Below are positions 47,680 through 60,593 of a stretch of 64,000 nt of DNA, piece after piece (position 1 is the first letter of the stretch; each line of letters opens with the position of its first letter). This stretch comes from Rhizophagus clarus (lineage: Eukaryota > Glomeromycota > Glomeromycetes > Glomerales > Glomeraceae). Where the stretch lies: contig BLAL01000060.1 in assembly GCA_015698045.1 (NCBI GenBank), positions 126,501 to 190,500 on the forward strand. The letters run 5' to 3'. A program made the translations under genes and the position numbers. The notes beneath the pieces are model-generated. The model saw only the letters and a program-made list of their open reading frames with translations. It had not been told where the DNA came from and did not search any database.

Positions 47680-48467
47680 TTTTTTAAAAAAAAAGTAATC
47701 ATTACTAATTAATGTTTGGAAATGATCTGGTTATAGTTATTATTAATAATCCGGATCAGCTGATTGAACAATTCGTGACTCTATCCATATGACTTGCCTA
47801 CATTTTATTATGTTACACATTCGGCCAAGGATCTGCAATTTTTTAAGGCATTATAAAATCTGATATAATCTAAATTCAATGTAACACTGAACAATATCTT
47901 TTATCTTGGTCAGACATCACGTGAAAATTTTCCTTTTTCGCGTTTTAACAGCCTAGGGAAAGGAGGTTCAATATGTTTATTCTAGAAACATAAATGGATT
48001 ACGCAAAAAAATGCAGTAGAACAATATGATCATCAAGGGCGTATTCCATAAGACTTTTTTAAAATGTGAAATTCTGTAAAAGGAACACTTAAAAATATGT
48101 TTAATAAAATTAATATAAAAACAATTGGTGCAAACATATGTGAGACATAAAATAAATGCATGATATAATAAATTCATTGTAAAAAGATTTTTATAAAGAT
48201 TATAACTAGTTTTAACCGAGGGTGATATAACTCATGTGATATCACCTATTTAATTTTATTATAATTTAATAAATTTGATGTGAGTGATTTAACTTAGGTG
48301 AAATCACCTATAATTTTATTTTATTTTATTTTTACAGGTGGGTACCACAGATACAGTTATACATCTAATGAGTACAAGACTACAATGTATATAAAGAAAA
48401 CTGTAAAAACTTTTGCAATGAAAGGGGACCCATAAGTTATGACTGGAAGACTATGCGAATTCCTAAC

Positions 48468-49460
48468 TTATAGGGAAGAAGGTGATACACGGTTGGTAAA
48501 AATAAAAGAAGAAGAAGAATTACAAAAAGAAGAAAATAAATGAGAAGATAAGTATAACGAAGTAAAGGGAAATTGGTCTATATAATTAAAATTGTCAAAA
48601 GGAATATATGATAAATAATGATGCCATAGTCCTAAATGTAAGAAGTTGCTGGACGCCCAGATTAGATGTTGGGCATAGTTAACATTTGGATGATGATAAG
48701 TTCTTGATGTCATAGGAGGACCAAAATTAAGAGGTTGTCTTGTCTGATTATAACGAATAATGTTAGAAGTGTGCACATGTTGGCGTGGAGATTTTTGAGA
48801 GCGATGACCGAACTTGGATCTGTATGTTTTTTTGGATTTGGAAGTGATTTTAAGTGTTATTGATTCCCATGCTTTCAATGAGGACGCGTGAACATTCCAT
48901 ATTTTCTGTTTGAAATCTTTGAACAGAGAAAGTAAAAATTTTAAAAGTAACGATTTTCGTAATTTAGTTTTGTTGATAAAAGTATGAAATAAATCAGTGA
49001 GTTCTAACGGTACATAGTTGTAAAATAATAGATAAATAGGGTGGTCGGGGGACAAGGTCCTATACGTAGTGAAATAATGTGATAATTGAAAAATTCTACA
49101 AGAATTAATGCTATGAGAAATATCAACAGGAGAGGATGTAATACAATGTTAGGTAAGAATATCAATTAGGAATAGGCGGTGTGATTCCATAATTGTAATG
49201 CAGCTACTTTGATGAGAGGTGCAAAGACCTAAATGACGATTGGTATCTTCATGAATTCGACAGGAGAGACATAGTATTGGCGAAGTAGGATATAGTTTGG
49301 GATAGTTGCGCTGTTGAAGCGAACCAGTAGATAACATGAAGGATGCATAAGTTGACGAAAAAGTACATGAACAATATGAACATTTATAGGTCATTTTGAA
49401 TGATTTTAGCGATAGTGAACGGAACCAAATTTTATGAAAGTGAATTTGTTGCCTGAACAA
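48468..49460 (-). pseudogene. LINE ORF2, C-terminal region
   Basis: 49460-49149 reads on the minus strand as a Cys/His segment: KCSYCSCTF, then CLSCRIHEDTNRHLGLC, the C-x2-C...H-x3-C motif seen at the C-terminus of many LINE ORF2 proteins. In the next frame 49055-48468 gives the last 195 residues (SLKAWESITLKIT, KKTYRSKFGHRSQK), ending near the 3' tail. One frameshift separates the two pieces. Upstream catalytic reverse-transcriptase motifs are absent. Confidence 0.6.
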
Positions 49461-49499
49461 AACTAGTAAAAACGGAATTTATTGCCTGAACAAAACCAA

Positions 49500-50060
49500 A
49501 AAACGATGTAATATATATATTTCATTATTTCAGCTTTACTAGTAGTAGACAACGATCAGTTTTATTAGTAAACAATACAGATATTTTTAGACTTTTCTTA
49601 ATTGTATTGTTGATCTATTTAATTTTTGAGTACAACAATTAAATATGCATCGTTATATCTCGATTAATTGTATTGTTTTGTATTGTTAAATTTTCAAATA
49701 ATTTATTTAATTTTGAGTAATTGAAAGAGATCAATACCATTTACTACTATGATTGGATATTTTCAGTTAACTAATGTGCATTGTTACCGTATCCCTCGAA
49801 TTTATTTACAAATAATTAATATGCATCGTTATCCCTCGAATTTATTTACAATTAACTAATATACATTGTTATCCCTCGAATTCATTTAATTTTGAGTACA
49901 ATTAACTAATATGCGTCATTATCCCTTGTTTAATCCATTTAATTTTGAGTACAATTAACTAATATGCATCGTTATAATATTTTAATTATGCATTACAATT
50001 AATAACGCGTCGCTATAATAATTTAATTAGTATGCATTATAATTATTTACGCATCACATC
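49500..50060. repeat. Degenerate tandem repeat, AATTAACTAATATGCATCG unit
   Basis: At least six copies of AATTAACTAATATGCATCGT with TATCCCTCGAATTTATTT between them, spaced about 40-62 bp. It lies just upstream of the spliced gene at 50369. Confidence 0.7.
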
Positions 50061-50164
50061 GAGTTTTACGGATCTAAATAGTTTATCAAACTTTAGAAAA
50101 GTTTATATATAGGATACTTTTCCAACCTTTTTTTTAAACTTTTTTTATCTCTGATTTTACATTC

Positions 50165-50276
50165 AAATCTTCTTCAATCCTTTTTCGTCCGCTTCTTCTT
50201 CAATCCTTTTTCGTCCGCTTCTTCTTCAATCCTTTTTCATCTGCTTCTTCTTCAATCCTTTTTCGTTCGCTCTTTT
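50165..50276. repeat. 26-bp tandem repeat in the 50369 gene leader
   Basis: Four copies of CTTCTTCAATCCTTTTTCGT plus TCGCTT-like spacer; CAATCC starts at 50175, 50201, 50227 and 50253, exactly 26 bp apart. It lies 100 bp before the ATG at 50369. Confidence 0.85.
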
Positions 50277-50368
50277 TTCCACTTTATACTAAATTTTTCT
50301 TCGCTCTTCTTTAGTCTAACCATTTATATCTTTCTTTTTTTACTAATTTGTTTCAAACCTTTTTTAAA

Positions 50369-52168
50369 AAAATGCCAAAAAAACGAAAATATTCCACTAG
50401 AGCTAACAAAGATAAACAGTCTCAGGAATCAAATAACGAATATAATAATGAACAAGAAGGCCCAAGAAAAATCGTAAAGCGGAAAGATACTTCGCAAGCT
50501 AAAGAGCCTGCTAAAGAATCAGATACTATTAGTTCACAAGCTAAAGAGACAGCCAAAAAATCAGATACTAGTAACCAGGGATCAGATAGTGATCAAGAAG
50601 AAATGGAAGTAGTAGCGGAATCTTTGCAAACTACACCACTAGCAGAAGGTAATGATCCATATATATTTATTATTATTTGTTAGATATTATGTTAATAAAC
50701 CTTTCATAATCAATCATTTATTTTTTAGATAACACTCGAAGGATAAAGGAATATATTTCTAAACAACTCAAAACATACGGCAGACAATCAAAGCAAAGTA
50801 AGTGATAATTTCCAGACTCGAAAATTGTCGACATTTCATTTCAGTTTACATCTATTACATCTAATACAATTTACTGGGTTAATACATTAACGTCAGCTGG
50901 CGATGAACATTCTGAAATGCTTGTACCAGAAACAAATAGAGAAAATGTATGGCGCAGTAGGCCGACCACGCCAGCTGTTGAGCATGGAAGAAGCTCGTCA
51001 ACTACAACTGCAGAAGAAACACCGGAGATCAATGTCCAACCTCCTAAAAGCAGAAAAAGTTGCGAGGACATGCTTATAAAACAAGGTAGGCAAATACGAG
51101 CTCTATATGAATTACATAAAGAGACACTCGAGAAAGTTGGATGGATCCAGAACCAGATTAAGTTGCAAAATGAGAAAAAGAAAAAAATTGACCTAAGCGA
51201 AAAGGTCTTCAATGTAAGTTTCTAACGAAAACCTGGTGCTATTCTCTCTTATACCATCTGTCACCAAATCACAACATAATTGCAATTATTTATTATCACA
51301 CACTAATATAGGAAGGTTATAACTCGGTGTGCAATAAATCCTTTCCAGACAATATGTGGCCTACCTTTGAAAATTTTAAGTTGGAGCTCGAAAATTGACT
51401 AAATCAATATCATCCTGATTATCTTCGTGAAGTAGGCTATAGAGAGTGGACGAACGCATTTTCAGGACACCATCATTAATAATCGTATTCATAACTGTTG
51501 TGTTTAATTTAAATTTTTCGATTATCATTATGGATTTTTTATTTTCTTTTATAGCTCATGCGAAAAATGAAAGATATGAGAGGAGTACACGTTGCAGCAG
51601 TGAAAAGCGCTATTTTTAAGGAATTCGGTCTACAATCAATAAGTGGTAATAAACAAAAAAGCCCGCAAGATATAACGAGCTAGAAAAATTTACCACAAGT
51701 TAAAGAGTGTTATAATAAGTTATATGATGATAACGATAATGTAATCAAAAATATAACAAAACTCGCATTTCCCGCAATATCTGATACCGACGAGTCATTT
51801 CAGAATATCTATATTTATACGACAGCGATATGCAATATAGTATTGAATCCTAGCTACCCCGACGTAGAGTGCGGGAAAAAACCTCTAGAATGACAATATC
51901 AGAAATTTAAGGTATGTGGCTGTTATTTAAACCAATTTATATAATTTGAAATCTATTCAGTTAGATAAAATTCAAATTAATACTTTATTAGGATTTATTC
52001 GAAAAAAAAGAAGGTTTTACTATACATGACGTGCAGGAGATATTGAGGGAAGAAGTTCTGGAAATCCCAAAAACAGGCTCTTTTGAAGAGGAGGAGGAAA
52101 CAGATATAATTCTCAGAAGTGATGATACATTAATGACTTGTTTTATGATGATTAGCAATTATTCATAG
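50369..52168 (+). pseudogene. Spliced gene of unknown function inserted in the LINE
   Basis: Exons 50369-50648, 50729-50797, 50897-51213 and 51312-51398 join with consistent phases (1, 1, 0). Introns begin GTAATG, GTAAGT and GTAAGT and end AG. The first exon is basic and low in complexity (MPKKRKYSTRANKDK, repeated SQAKE/AKESDT). The third has a likely coiled coil (MLIKQGRQIRALYELHKETL). The fourth ends at TGA 51396. The frame resumes with YHPDYLREVGYREWTNAF. Later exons (MRKMKDMRGVHVAAVKSAIF, 51550-51910; FTIHDVQEILREE, 51994-52168) carry further in-frame TAG and TGA codons. KKRK resembles a nuclear localisation signal. I do not recognise the family; it may be cargo of an unknown element. 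Confidence 0.5.
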
Positions 52169-52379
52169 GTTGGAAAGTGATGTTTTATTTTAAGGTGGCA
52201 TACTAATATTTTATAATTAATTATAATTATTATCATTATGAATTTTATTATGAATTTTATTATTATAAATAAATAAATAAATTTACGTTAGTAATCGCAA
52301 TGAATATTTTCAATATTTATCGTTTGAATTTTCTTGATTTTTATCATATGAAATTTTCTTGACTTTTATCGTTTAGGCT

Positions 52380-52604
52380 TAATTCCGATAAGTAATCATC
52401 TTTTCCGTATCGATACTACTCGACAAGTCTGATTATTATCAATAGATATCATGTGACCTTTCCATCGATATACATCTCTATCGATATTTGTCATTTTAGT
52501 TAAATTCTGATAATTTGTCATCATTTACCCACATCGATACTACTCGATGAGTCCGATTATTATCAATATATATCATGTGACCTATCCATCGATATATATC
52601 CCCT
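52380..52604. repeat. Two tandem 120-bp units
   Basis: CATCGATACTACTCGA...CCGATTATTATCAATA...ATCATGTGACC...CCATCGATATA occurs twice, offset by about 120 bp (from about 52380 and 52500). It marks the right border of the foreign DNA in the LINE. Confidence 0.75.
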
Positions 52605-52614
52605 AAAAAAATTT

Positions 52615-54759
52615 CCTGATGTTGGGTAATGATAGAATAGAGTATTTTTTGTGGTGTCTCCAGTAAGGTTATAGGATGCGTATTTGATAAGAGATATTCC
52701 CATTCATATGGTTTCAGGATGGGAAAGATGAGTGCTTGTTTCCATGCTTTAGGTAAAGTTATATGTCTAAGACATAAATTGAAAAAGGTCGTTAGTTTTA
52801 ATAAAATTGAAGGATGTAAATGTTTAATGTCTTCATAGGTTATTCCTGAAGGACCAGGTGCCTTGTTGTTTGGTAAAGTTTTTAACGTGTTTAATAATTC
52901 ATCCATCGTAATAGGAGAATCAAACGTGGACCACCAGTTTGCGTCAATGTGTGGTATTGGTATGTATTCTTGTTTCTATGGTTTGGGAAGATCTTCTACA
53001 GAATTATAAACGGCGGAAGAAGTTGAACCAGCGTGAGTTTGAAAATGGAGTCTAGCTTGTTCAGCTATTGTTTGAGCTTTAGTGGTATATACAGGTGTGT
53101 CAGAACCTTCTGGTGTATAGATTAGTCTATCTAATGTTATATGACGTGGTTTTCTATTTAATAGAGAATTTAACATTCGATTTTGATTGTTGCTGAGATC
53201 AGAGTTTCTTCTTTCGATAAAATAGTTGATTCTGTCAGTTGACCATTTTGTTTTTTGGTCTTTGTAAAGTTGTTGGTAAAGTTGTAACATTAGACGTATA
53301 TAATATCATACATCAGAGTAGTTATGTTTGGTGATGACTTTTGGCCAAGTGAAGTTAATTTGATTGCTGTTATATTTATTAAGTTTGTGAGTGAGGTTGA
53401 GCAGGAATCTTTGATGCGTCCAGTTGCGAGTAAAATATTCTGTCCATTTAACGTCAGGAATCAAAGTTATATCTTGAAAAGAGTTAGGATCTAGATTGTT
53501 AGTGAGACAAATAATTTTTTTAATTCGAGAGGTATTGAATATTTGTTTGATATTTTGTAATTTAAAAATATTGTTATATAGTTGGCGGATCTTTAACGGC
53601 AGTAAAGTAGGATCTAGCGGTCTTTTCCGTTTTGGTAAACAATTCTCTTTAATTTCAGAGATAGTGTCAGAAAAGTCATCCCATAATTTGTCTAAGAGTA
53701 TTTTAGGTGTATCAGCTGTTATATTAATTTAATCAAAGGCAAATTTAGATGCTTCCTTATAAGGTTTCCAGCATTTAGCGCTGAGGTGTTTGTATGGTAT
53801 ATAGGTACGGGTTTGTGAATTATTTTGTGATTTAGATCTAGAATGTTTTGATTTTATGAATGAATTGGTATATAGGAAAGAATAAACTATTTTGTGATCT
53901 GTTGTGAAAAAGGAACTCGGGATGGAAACTGTGTTCGAGTGAATTGTAGTTTGTATAGTTTGTGGTGAACAGAATATTCCATCTATACGATGAGAATGAT
54001 GTGTGATAGGGGGTTTGTCTTGTGATAAATTATAATGTTCTGAAAGATCATAGAATTGGAAGTTTCTTAATAATTTGATAAGTTTGAAGTTTGGATCGAT
54101 AGATGATCTGTTATTGATCGAATCAAGGTCGGTGTTAAAATCACCTAATATTATTGTGTGTGATTTATTAGATGAAATTATCGAGTTAATAATTTGTGAG
54201 AGTTTTGTATAATATATTGAACGGGAGTTATGATGATGATTGGAAGAGGGGTTGGCAGGTAAATATGCTGCTATTATGTTTAAACTAATATGTGGTTTGA
54301 ATTTTAGTGTGATATGGAGCAGTCTACCATTGAGGAAAGTGCATGTTATAAAATGTTTGAATAATTTCTTTGAAAGAATAATAGAGACCCCAGTGCCTTT
54401 ATGTTCACCATTGGTGTCGTGTATAATGTAAAGTTTAGATTTGTTATCTGGATGATTAATAATTTGTATATTGTTATGTGTGTGGGATGTGTGAAGACCT
54501 GTTTCAGTAAGTGTTAAAATGTCAAAGTTGTATGTAGTAAAGTATAAAATTATGTTTCTATTTTTGATTGATAGGCGCCTTGAATGTTTATGGTACCTAT
54601 TTTAAGATAGTCTGATTGATCATCAGATGTATAGATTAGGGAGTTGTATTCGTCATCAAGGTTGATAAAGGGGCGAGGTGTGGGGTGAGAAGTATTCGTA
54701 TCAAAAGAATGACTAGAGTTATCAATAATTAAGGTATCGTTATTATTTAAGTTCATCAT
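52615..54759 (-). pseudogene. LINE ORF2: AP-endonuclease and start of reverse transcriptase
   Basis: On the minus strand from 54759: KIGTINIQGAY (endonuclease motif 1), a frameshift, FDILTLTETGL (catalytic Glu), IILGDFNTDLD (GDFN), SHRIDGIFCSP and FTTDHKIV (terminal DH motif) at about 53890. After stops (for example TAA near 53730) comes a spacer with HITLDRLIYTPEGSDTPV, then reverse-transcriptase blocks NNKAPGPSGITYEDIKHL, LPKAWKQALIFPILKP and ITLLETPQKILYSIITQ at 52860-52625. The sequence then breaks off before the catalytic FADD box. APE-type endonuclease nicks the target; this copy is dead. Confidence 0.8.
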
Positions 54760-55479
54760 TTTGTTGTACTATCATAAATACACAATGATGGGGGTGAGAA
54801 ATTAATTATTTCCAAAGCCAAAACTTTGTGCTGTGTGTTGTAGAAGTGAGAAGTGTGTCAGAGTTGTTTGATTATTAGAATTTAATGACGGTAACTCCGT
54901 TATGTCTATGTTTTCTTCATTGAAAATTATTTCTCCTTCATTGTAAACTGTACGTCTTATGTATGCATCATCGCTGTATTCTTAAGTAGATTGACTGGCG
55001 TTATCACTCATGTCATTAACATCAGATCGATTATTCTCTTCAGTCACTCCTAATTGTACGAAAAGATTGTTAATTTGTTCAAGAATATGATCTTATTTCA
55101 TTTCAACACGAGAATTTTGTTCTTTGATTGAAATAGTAACTTTATGATTATTAAGGATGTCTGTTTGTAATTTTGTGATCTGATTTTTAAGATCTTTATT
55201 TTCTTAAGCTAGAGTAGAGATTTTAGCGTGAGCATCCTTTAGCGATGCTTTAAGTGTGTTAATTTCTGATTGTAATTCCATCAAAGGGTATCTCAGTTGT
55301 CTGTATTCATCGGTCTTTGTAATTGACTAGGTATATGGGATTGTATGTGGTTTCATGATTGGTTGGAGTTTATGTTTCAACGGTTGTTCATTGTTGAATG
55401 TGGTAAAATTACCAGTAAAGAGATGTTTAAATTTCTTTGTAATATCTGAGTTCAAAGAGATTTTATTATTGGAGTTACG

Positions 55480-56999
55480 ATTGATTAATGATTTTTTGAA
55501 AAGACGGGATTGTGTTGGATTATTATCAGATTTTTTATCACATGTCTGATATTTGTGAGATGGGTTTCCACATATCGTACATGATTTGTTATGTGTAGAT
55601 GGAAAGACGTATATAGTGGTGTTAAAAACGTTGAATTTCGTATAGTTGTTAATAAATTTTGGTTTAGATACATAGGCATAAGCTGTTTTGAAGCTTTGTC
55701 TGTGTGGCGGAGTTGTGAACGAGCATGATGAAGCACCTATTTTAGTGAGTATGGGTTTAAGGTCTTGAGAAGTGGCGTTTAGAGAAATGCCTGTGATTTT
55801 GTAGCTGCATTCAGTTCTGATGTTTGATTGGCGAGAAGAATGCGTATATTGATGTGGTCAATAGTTTTGTACCAAATGTTATTGCCAAAAATGTTGTCGG
55901 CAAAGGATTGATTTTTAAACGTAATGAGGAGTTGTTTTTTTGTTGGTTTGCTATTATTATTTCTTTGTCTTTGTTGACGTTGATTGGGAGGGTTGTTGTT
56001 GAAGGTTGATTGAGGTTTTATAAAAGGTTTTTTGAAAATTTCTTGGACTTTTTCTATTGGTTCATAAGCATTTTTAAAGACAGTGATTATAGTTTCTGTG
56101 GGGAAATTCGCTTCTATGTCAACTAGTTTAATAGTTCTTTTATCAATTTTTTCCAAATAGTTAGCAATTTGTAGATTGACAGTTTCTTCATCAAATTTGT
56201 AAAACGTGACTTTTAGCATATCATTAAATGTGTTGTGTAATGCATCAGCATATGTTTTGTTGTTAAACCTTAAAATCAATAAAGGAATTTGTCCTATGAT
56301 TACAGGACAAGATGAAACACCAATGAACGAATCATTTGCATGGAAACATGTTCTAATTAGATTAATAATGCCTTCAAGGTCATTTTCATATGATTTAAAT
56401 GATTTTAGGAAGGTGAAGACCGCATAGTTATGTTGTCCTCCATAAGTGGTAAATTCATTGTTAGTGTCAAGCATGATCGTATCCTTATTAGTGGTAATGT
56501 TATGTTGATCTTGAGTTTCTTTGTTCATCGAATTTTGAGAATTCCCTTGGTCACGTGATTGACCTTCGTTGGCAGGTGAAGAAGTAGTATTGTTGTTAGG
56601 ACTATGAATAGAGTCATTTAAGGTGTGTTGACTAGGTTGGCTAAAATTTGATGTTTCTTTATGTAATATTTGTAAGGTTTCATTTACTGAAACGTCAGGG
56701 ATATCTTGTTCCGAGGAAATAGGATGAGTAGATTCTTGCATATTTACATCCTTAGATTTGTTTTCCTTGGTTTTATTGCATTTATTTTGACGGTTGGGTT
56801 TAATAGTATCGTCACTATTTTCTCCTTCTTCTTCTATTGAATAAGTATCTTTAGCAATACTTTCATCAGTGACATTAGTATATATGTCACTTTTTTTATT
56901 TTTGTTAGTTGCGTTGATAATTTCGGACTTAGTAGTAGAACGTAAAGTTCTTTTTTTGTGGGCTAAAGTTTTTTCAACAGGAGAGTTTGTACATTGCAT
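55480..56999 (-). pseudogene. LINE ORF1 (Gag-like, with CCHC zinc knuckle)
   Basis: From 56999 a frame of 406 codons begins with a low-complexity Ser/Thr/Asn/Lys-rich region. It continues into a folded part (YAVFTFLKSFKSYENDLEGI, NFPTETIITVFKNAYEPIEK, QLLITFKNQSFADNIFGNN). A frameshift near 55775 separates it from a zinc knuckle CTICGNPSHKYQTC (C-x2-C-x4-H-x4-C) at about 55540-55580. ORF1 proteins of this kind bind LINE RNA. The long intact frame suggests the insertion is not ancient. Confidence 0.75.
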
Positions 57000-57497
57000 G
57001 TTGAAAATCTATTTGGTAGTTCTAATAAAAGATGACCCTTTTCCTATCTAGACGGTTATAAAGTATAATTTAACCATTAGTTTTGTATGAATATAGTGTT
57101 TTAAAATCAAGTTTTTCTTTAGCACAAAATTTTGGCCTTGGGATCGGCAGGAAAAAGTTTTTCGTGAAATCACCTATAATTTTATACGAATAAATTTAAT
57201 AATTTAATTCAGGTGATATCACCTGATTTAATTAAATAAATTATTTTTACACAATGATATAATTGTTTACATTTGATTGTGATACTTTATTACCATTGTT
57301 ATTTATAAATGATGTAATTAAAGCCACCCATTTCAAAAATTCTCTCCCTGACGCTACTTTTTCTGTTTTCATAAAAAAATTTTGTATTTTGTTTCGCGTT
57401 TCTAAAAAATTATTCGCAAAATAAAATCAATACCACTTGTTGCTTCTTGTATTTGCCAATATTATTACTTGCATAAAACTTTATACGAAACTTTACA

Positions 57498-60400
57498 ATG
57501 GAAAATATTACAAATTTTCCTTATGATGCTTTATATAATAATTCTGACCTGTTATTCAACTCTTATTATGATTCTTCATATAATAATTCTGAACTATCAT
57601 TCAACTCTTATCATAACTCTTTATATGATTCTTTTAATCTGATGCTAAATTTTTCATATGATTTTTCCAATCCGTTTCTTAAGAATCATGAAATAGATAA
57701 TAAAATTCAAATAAAAAATGAATGTATAGTGAAAGATCATCAGAAAGAAAATAGTGAGTATTGTAATCAAATGAATCTAACCTCTTATTCGGATGACTCT
57801 TCTAATAATCTGATAGTTAATTCTCATATATTTCCCAATCTATTTCTTAAAAATCACAAATAGATAGCAATATTCAAATAGAAAATAAAAGTATAGATAT
57901 TATAGAGGATTATATGAGTGATTATCAGGAAGAAAATAGTGAGTAAAGAATGTTATGATTATTTGATTCTAACCTGTTAGTCTTATTGTATAATTCATCT
58001 GATCTATCATTTGATTTCTTTTTGACCTATTTCTTAAAATCACAAACAGATAATGAAATGCAAATAGTGGAAATGGAAAATCATTCAGAAGATCATTCCA
58101 GCAAAGAATACGATGATGATAGTGAGTATGAAAAAGAAGAAGAAAACGGATCATTAAAGTTAAATAAAGGAATAAAATTTGAAACATGAGAACTTGCCGA
58201 ATCATACCTTGATGAATATGCAAAGCAACAAGGATTTTGCTTTCGTAGAATAAGACGTATACTAGATCCAAGTGATAACACAATTGTTAGACGTAGAACA
58301 TATGAATGTACACACGGCCAAACTCACGAACCTCAAAAAAATATTTTAGAGGAAGATAGAAGGGAAAGAGATTCCGAAATGATTGGATGTCCCTGGCATA
58401 TTAATCTCTCATTTCCCAAATTTTCAAATGGTGTTCGGATCAATAGTGTAATTGGTGAACATAACCATGAGATGAATCCTCTTATTTTTGAAATAGCACC
58501 AAAATTCTGAAAGCTAACAGATAAAATGCTTGAAAAAATAAAATTTTGGACAATTCAAGGAAGAATGGGTTTATCAACACAATATAATCTTTTGGTAGCC
58601 TTGTTTCCAGATAAAGTAATTAATAAAAAAGACTTAAGTAATGCTATTCAACAATTTAAGAAACAAGCAAAACCTAGTAAAAATGATGCATGCCAGATGC
58701 TTACCAAATTATATTTGAAAAAAGATGAAGATCCACGATGGATTATAAAACCGTGCTTTGATGTTGGAGAATGAAGGTTAAATTCACTATTTTGGATGTC
58801 TCCAGACCAAATTAATGCTTATGGAAAATATAATGATATTGTAATTATTGATACAACATCAAAGACCAACCAATTTGATATGATATTAATGCTAGTTATA
58901 GTTGTTGACAATAACTTTAGAAATTTAATAGTAGCCGGCTATTATAGAAGACGAAACAGAAGCAACTTTTTCGTGGCTTTTACAAGAATTGAAAAATTCT
59001 TGTGATGTTACACCAATTACCTTATATTCTGATGCTGATCCGGCCCTAATATCAGCTGTGAAAAAAAACTATCTGGAAACCCACCACTTTCATTGTATTT
59101 TCCATATAGAGTTGAATTTAAGAAAGAAATTAAAAGGAAAATTGCATGATCAATTTGAACCTTTTCATGCTAAATTTTTAGCAATGCGTAATTCCTTATG
59201 TCCTAAAAAATTTGAAACAGGATGGAAAAAGCTTATTAATAAATTCCCAGCTTGTAAACAGTATCTTACGAAAGTTTTATACCTTTGTAAAAATAGTTGG
59301 GCGAGTTTTGCTATTAATCGAAATTTCACTGATGGAATTCAGAGTACACAATGAATAGAAGTAACTAATAGAATAGTTAAAGAAAATTAAATAGGTCTTC
59401 ATGCTTAACTGATGTTGTTGGAGAAATTCAAAGAATATTTGACCAACAATCAAAAAAAGCTATAATAAGTGAATGTAAGAATGAAATTCAAACAAGAGGA
59501 ATACCTTCTATAATGGATGAATATTTTCCAAATCTTGATAAAATTTTACATGAATATTTAACACCATAAATCCTCCAAAAGCAACGTGACCAAATGGCTC
59601 AGTCGTTATGCTATGATACGGTATTAATTGAGGATTGGAAACCGCTTCTAGGAGTAAGTCTAATTGTTGATAAGAATTGAAAATTAATATCTATTAAAAA
59701 TCGTTATTAACAATTAAAATATTTTTTTTTTTTTAGATAACAGATGATTCTTACCAACAAGAAATAGCTAGAGAGGATGATTATAACCAACCTCAATCTT
59801 TGTTTTCTTTATTAGTAGAGAATATACCCCATAATAATATTTTACAAGTATGGAAAGTAACAAGACATCGTGGGCAAAAGTCAGAACCACAGTATATTGT
59901 TCTTCTTAATGATAGTTCACATTTATGTACTTGTCTTTGGCTTATTAACAGAGGGGTTATATGTAGACATTTTTTCTGAGTTATGTCTTATTCAGCTAAT
60001 GCACAATTTCACATATCACTTATTCCACAACGTTGGTATAATAATAACAAGTATAATTTTGAACAGCATGAGAAAAATATACTAGTATCATTTCATATTG
60101 GAGAAAATGAACTAGGTGACGAGTCAAAACATCCCTTATCTCAATTATCATTTCAACATCTCATGAATTTTAGGCAAACGTCTAATGTTGTACAAGTACA
60201 GGGTCCTAAATAAAAATACGGATTTGGTATGGGATATGCTAAAAAAGCTCTTGATTTGGCTATTCGAACTGATAAGGCTGATGAATTTGTTGATCAAGTG
60301 AAATGTTTTATCGAAAATACAAAAGCAAAATTATTCAAACAACAGGAAAATGTGATTTTTATGCATATTGGTGATCTGTTAAAAGTACAACATAAAGGTA

Positions 60401-60593
60401 GACAACCTAATAGATATAAGTCATGTGGTGAACCTCAAAGAAAAAAATCAAAGCATATTCAGACATAACTAATATTACTAATAAAAATTGTGAAGAAGTT
60501 GTAGAAAGTCAAGTTGATGAAAAAAGAGAAAAGCATTGTAAAAAATGCGGTCAACCTGGTCATTATGCCCCACGATGTCCAAATATTCAATAA
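57498..60593 (+). pseudogene. MULE transposase with FAR1, catalytic, SWIM and zinc-knuckle domains
   Basis: The N-terminus (57498-58150) is Asn/Ser/Tyr-rich and built from NNSDL/NSYYDSS repeats. It is followed by a FAR1-type DNA-binding region (SYLDEYAKQQGFCFRRIRR, CPWHINLSF, GEHNHEMNP; 58190-58500). The catalytic domain shows IVIIDTTSKTNQF (first Asp, 58840) and, after a frameshift near 58960, ITLYSDADPALISAVKKNY and HFHCIFHIELNLRKKL. A GTAAGT...TTTTTAG intron lies at 59651-59737. SWIM finger CTCLWLINRGVICRH is at 59928-59972, and CCHC knuckle CKKCGQPGHYAPRC is near 60540-60580. In-frame TGA at 58187, 58508, 58772, 59352 and 59977, several at expected Trp or Arg, plus frameshifts make it inactive. 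Confidence 0.85.

Larger units (their letters stand above)
48320..57163 (-). mobile_element. LINE retrotransposon with 22-bp target duplication
   Basis: A 22-bp duplication beginning GTGAAATCACCTATAA lies at 48298-48319 and 57164-57185. The 3' tail, on the left because the element is on the minus strand, is (TAAAA)n. ORF1 is at 56999-55480, endonuclease and the start of reverse transcriptase at 54759-52615, and C-terminal sequence at 49460-48468. The palms and thumb of the reverse transcriptase are missing and replaced by foreign DNA (about 49470-52610). Confidence 0.85.

Noticed and set aside
50871..51212. Minus-strand 113-codon frame
   Set aside because: It is antisense to exon 3 of the spliced plus-strand gene, which has consistent splice phases.
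58187..59979. TGA read as tryptophan or selenocysteine in the MULE gene
   Set aside because: Frameshifts and TAA stops occur in the same gene, and the intact kinase uses TGG for Trp and TAA as its terminator; decay explains the TGAs.
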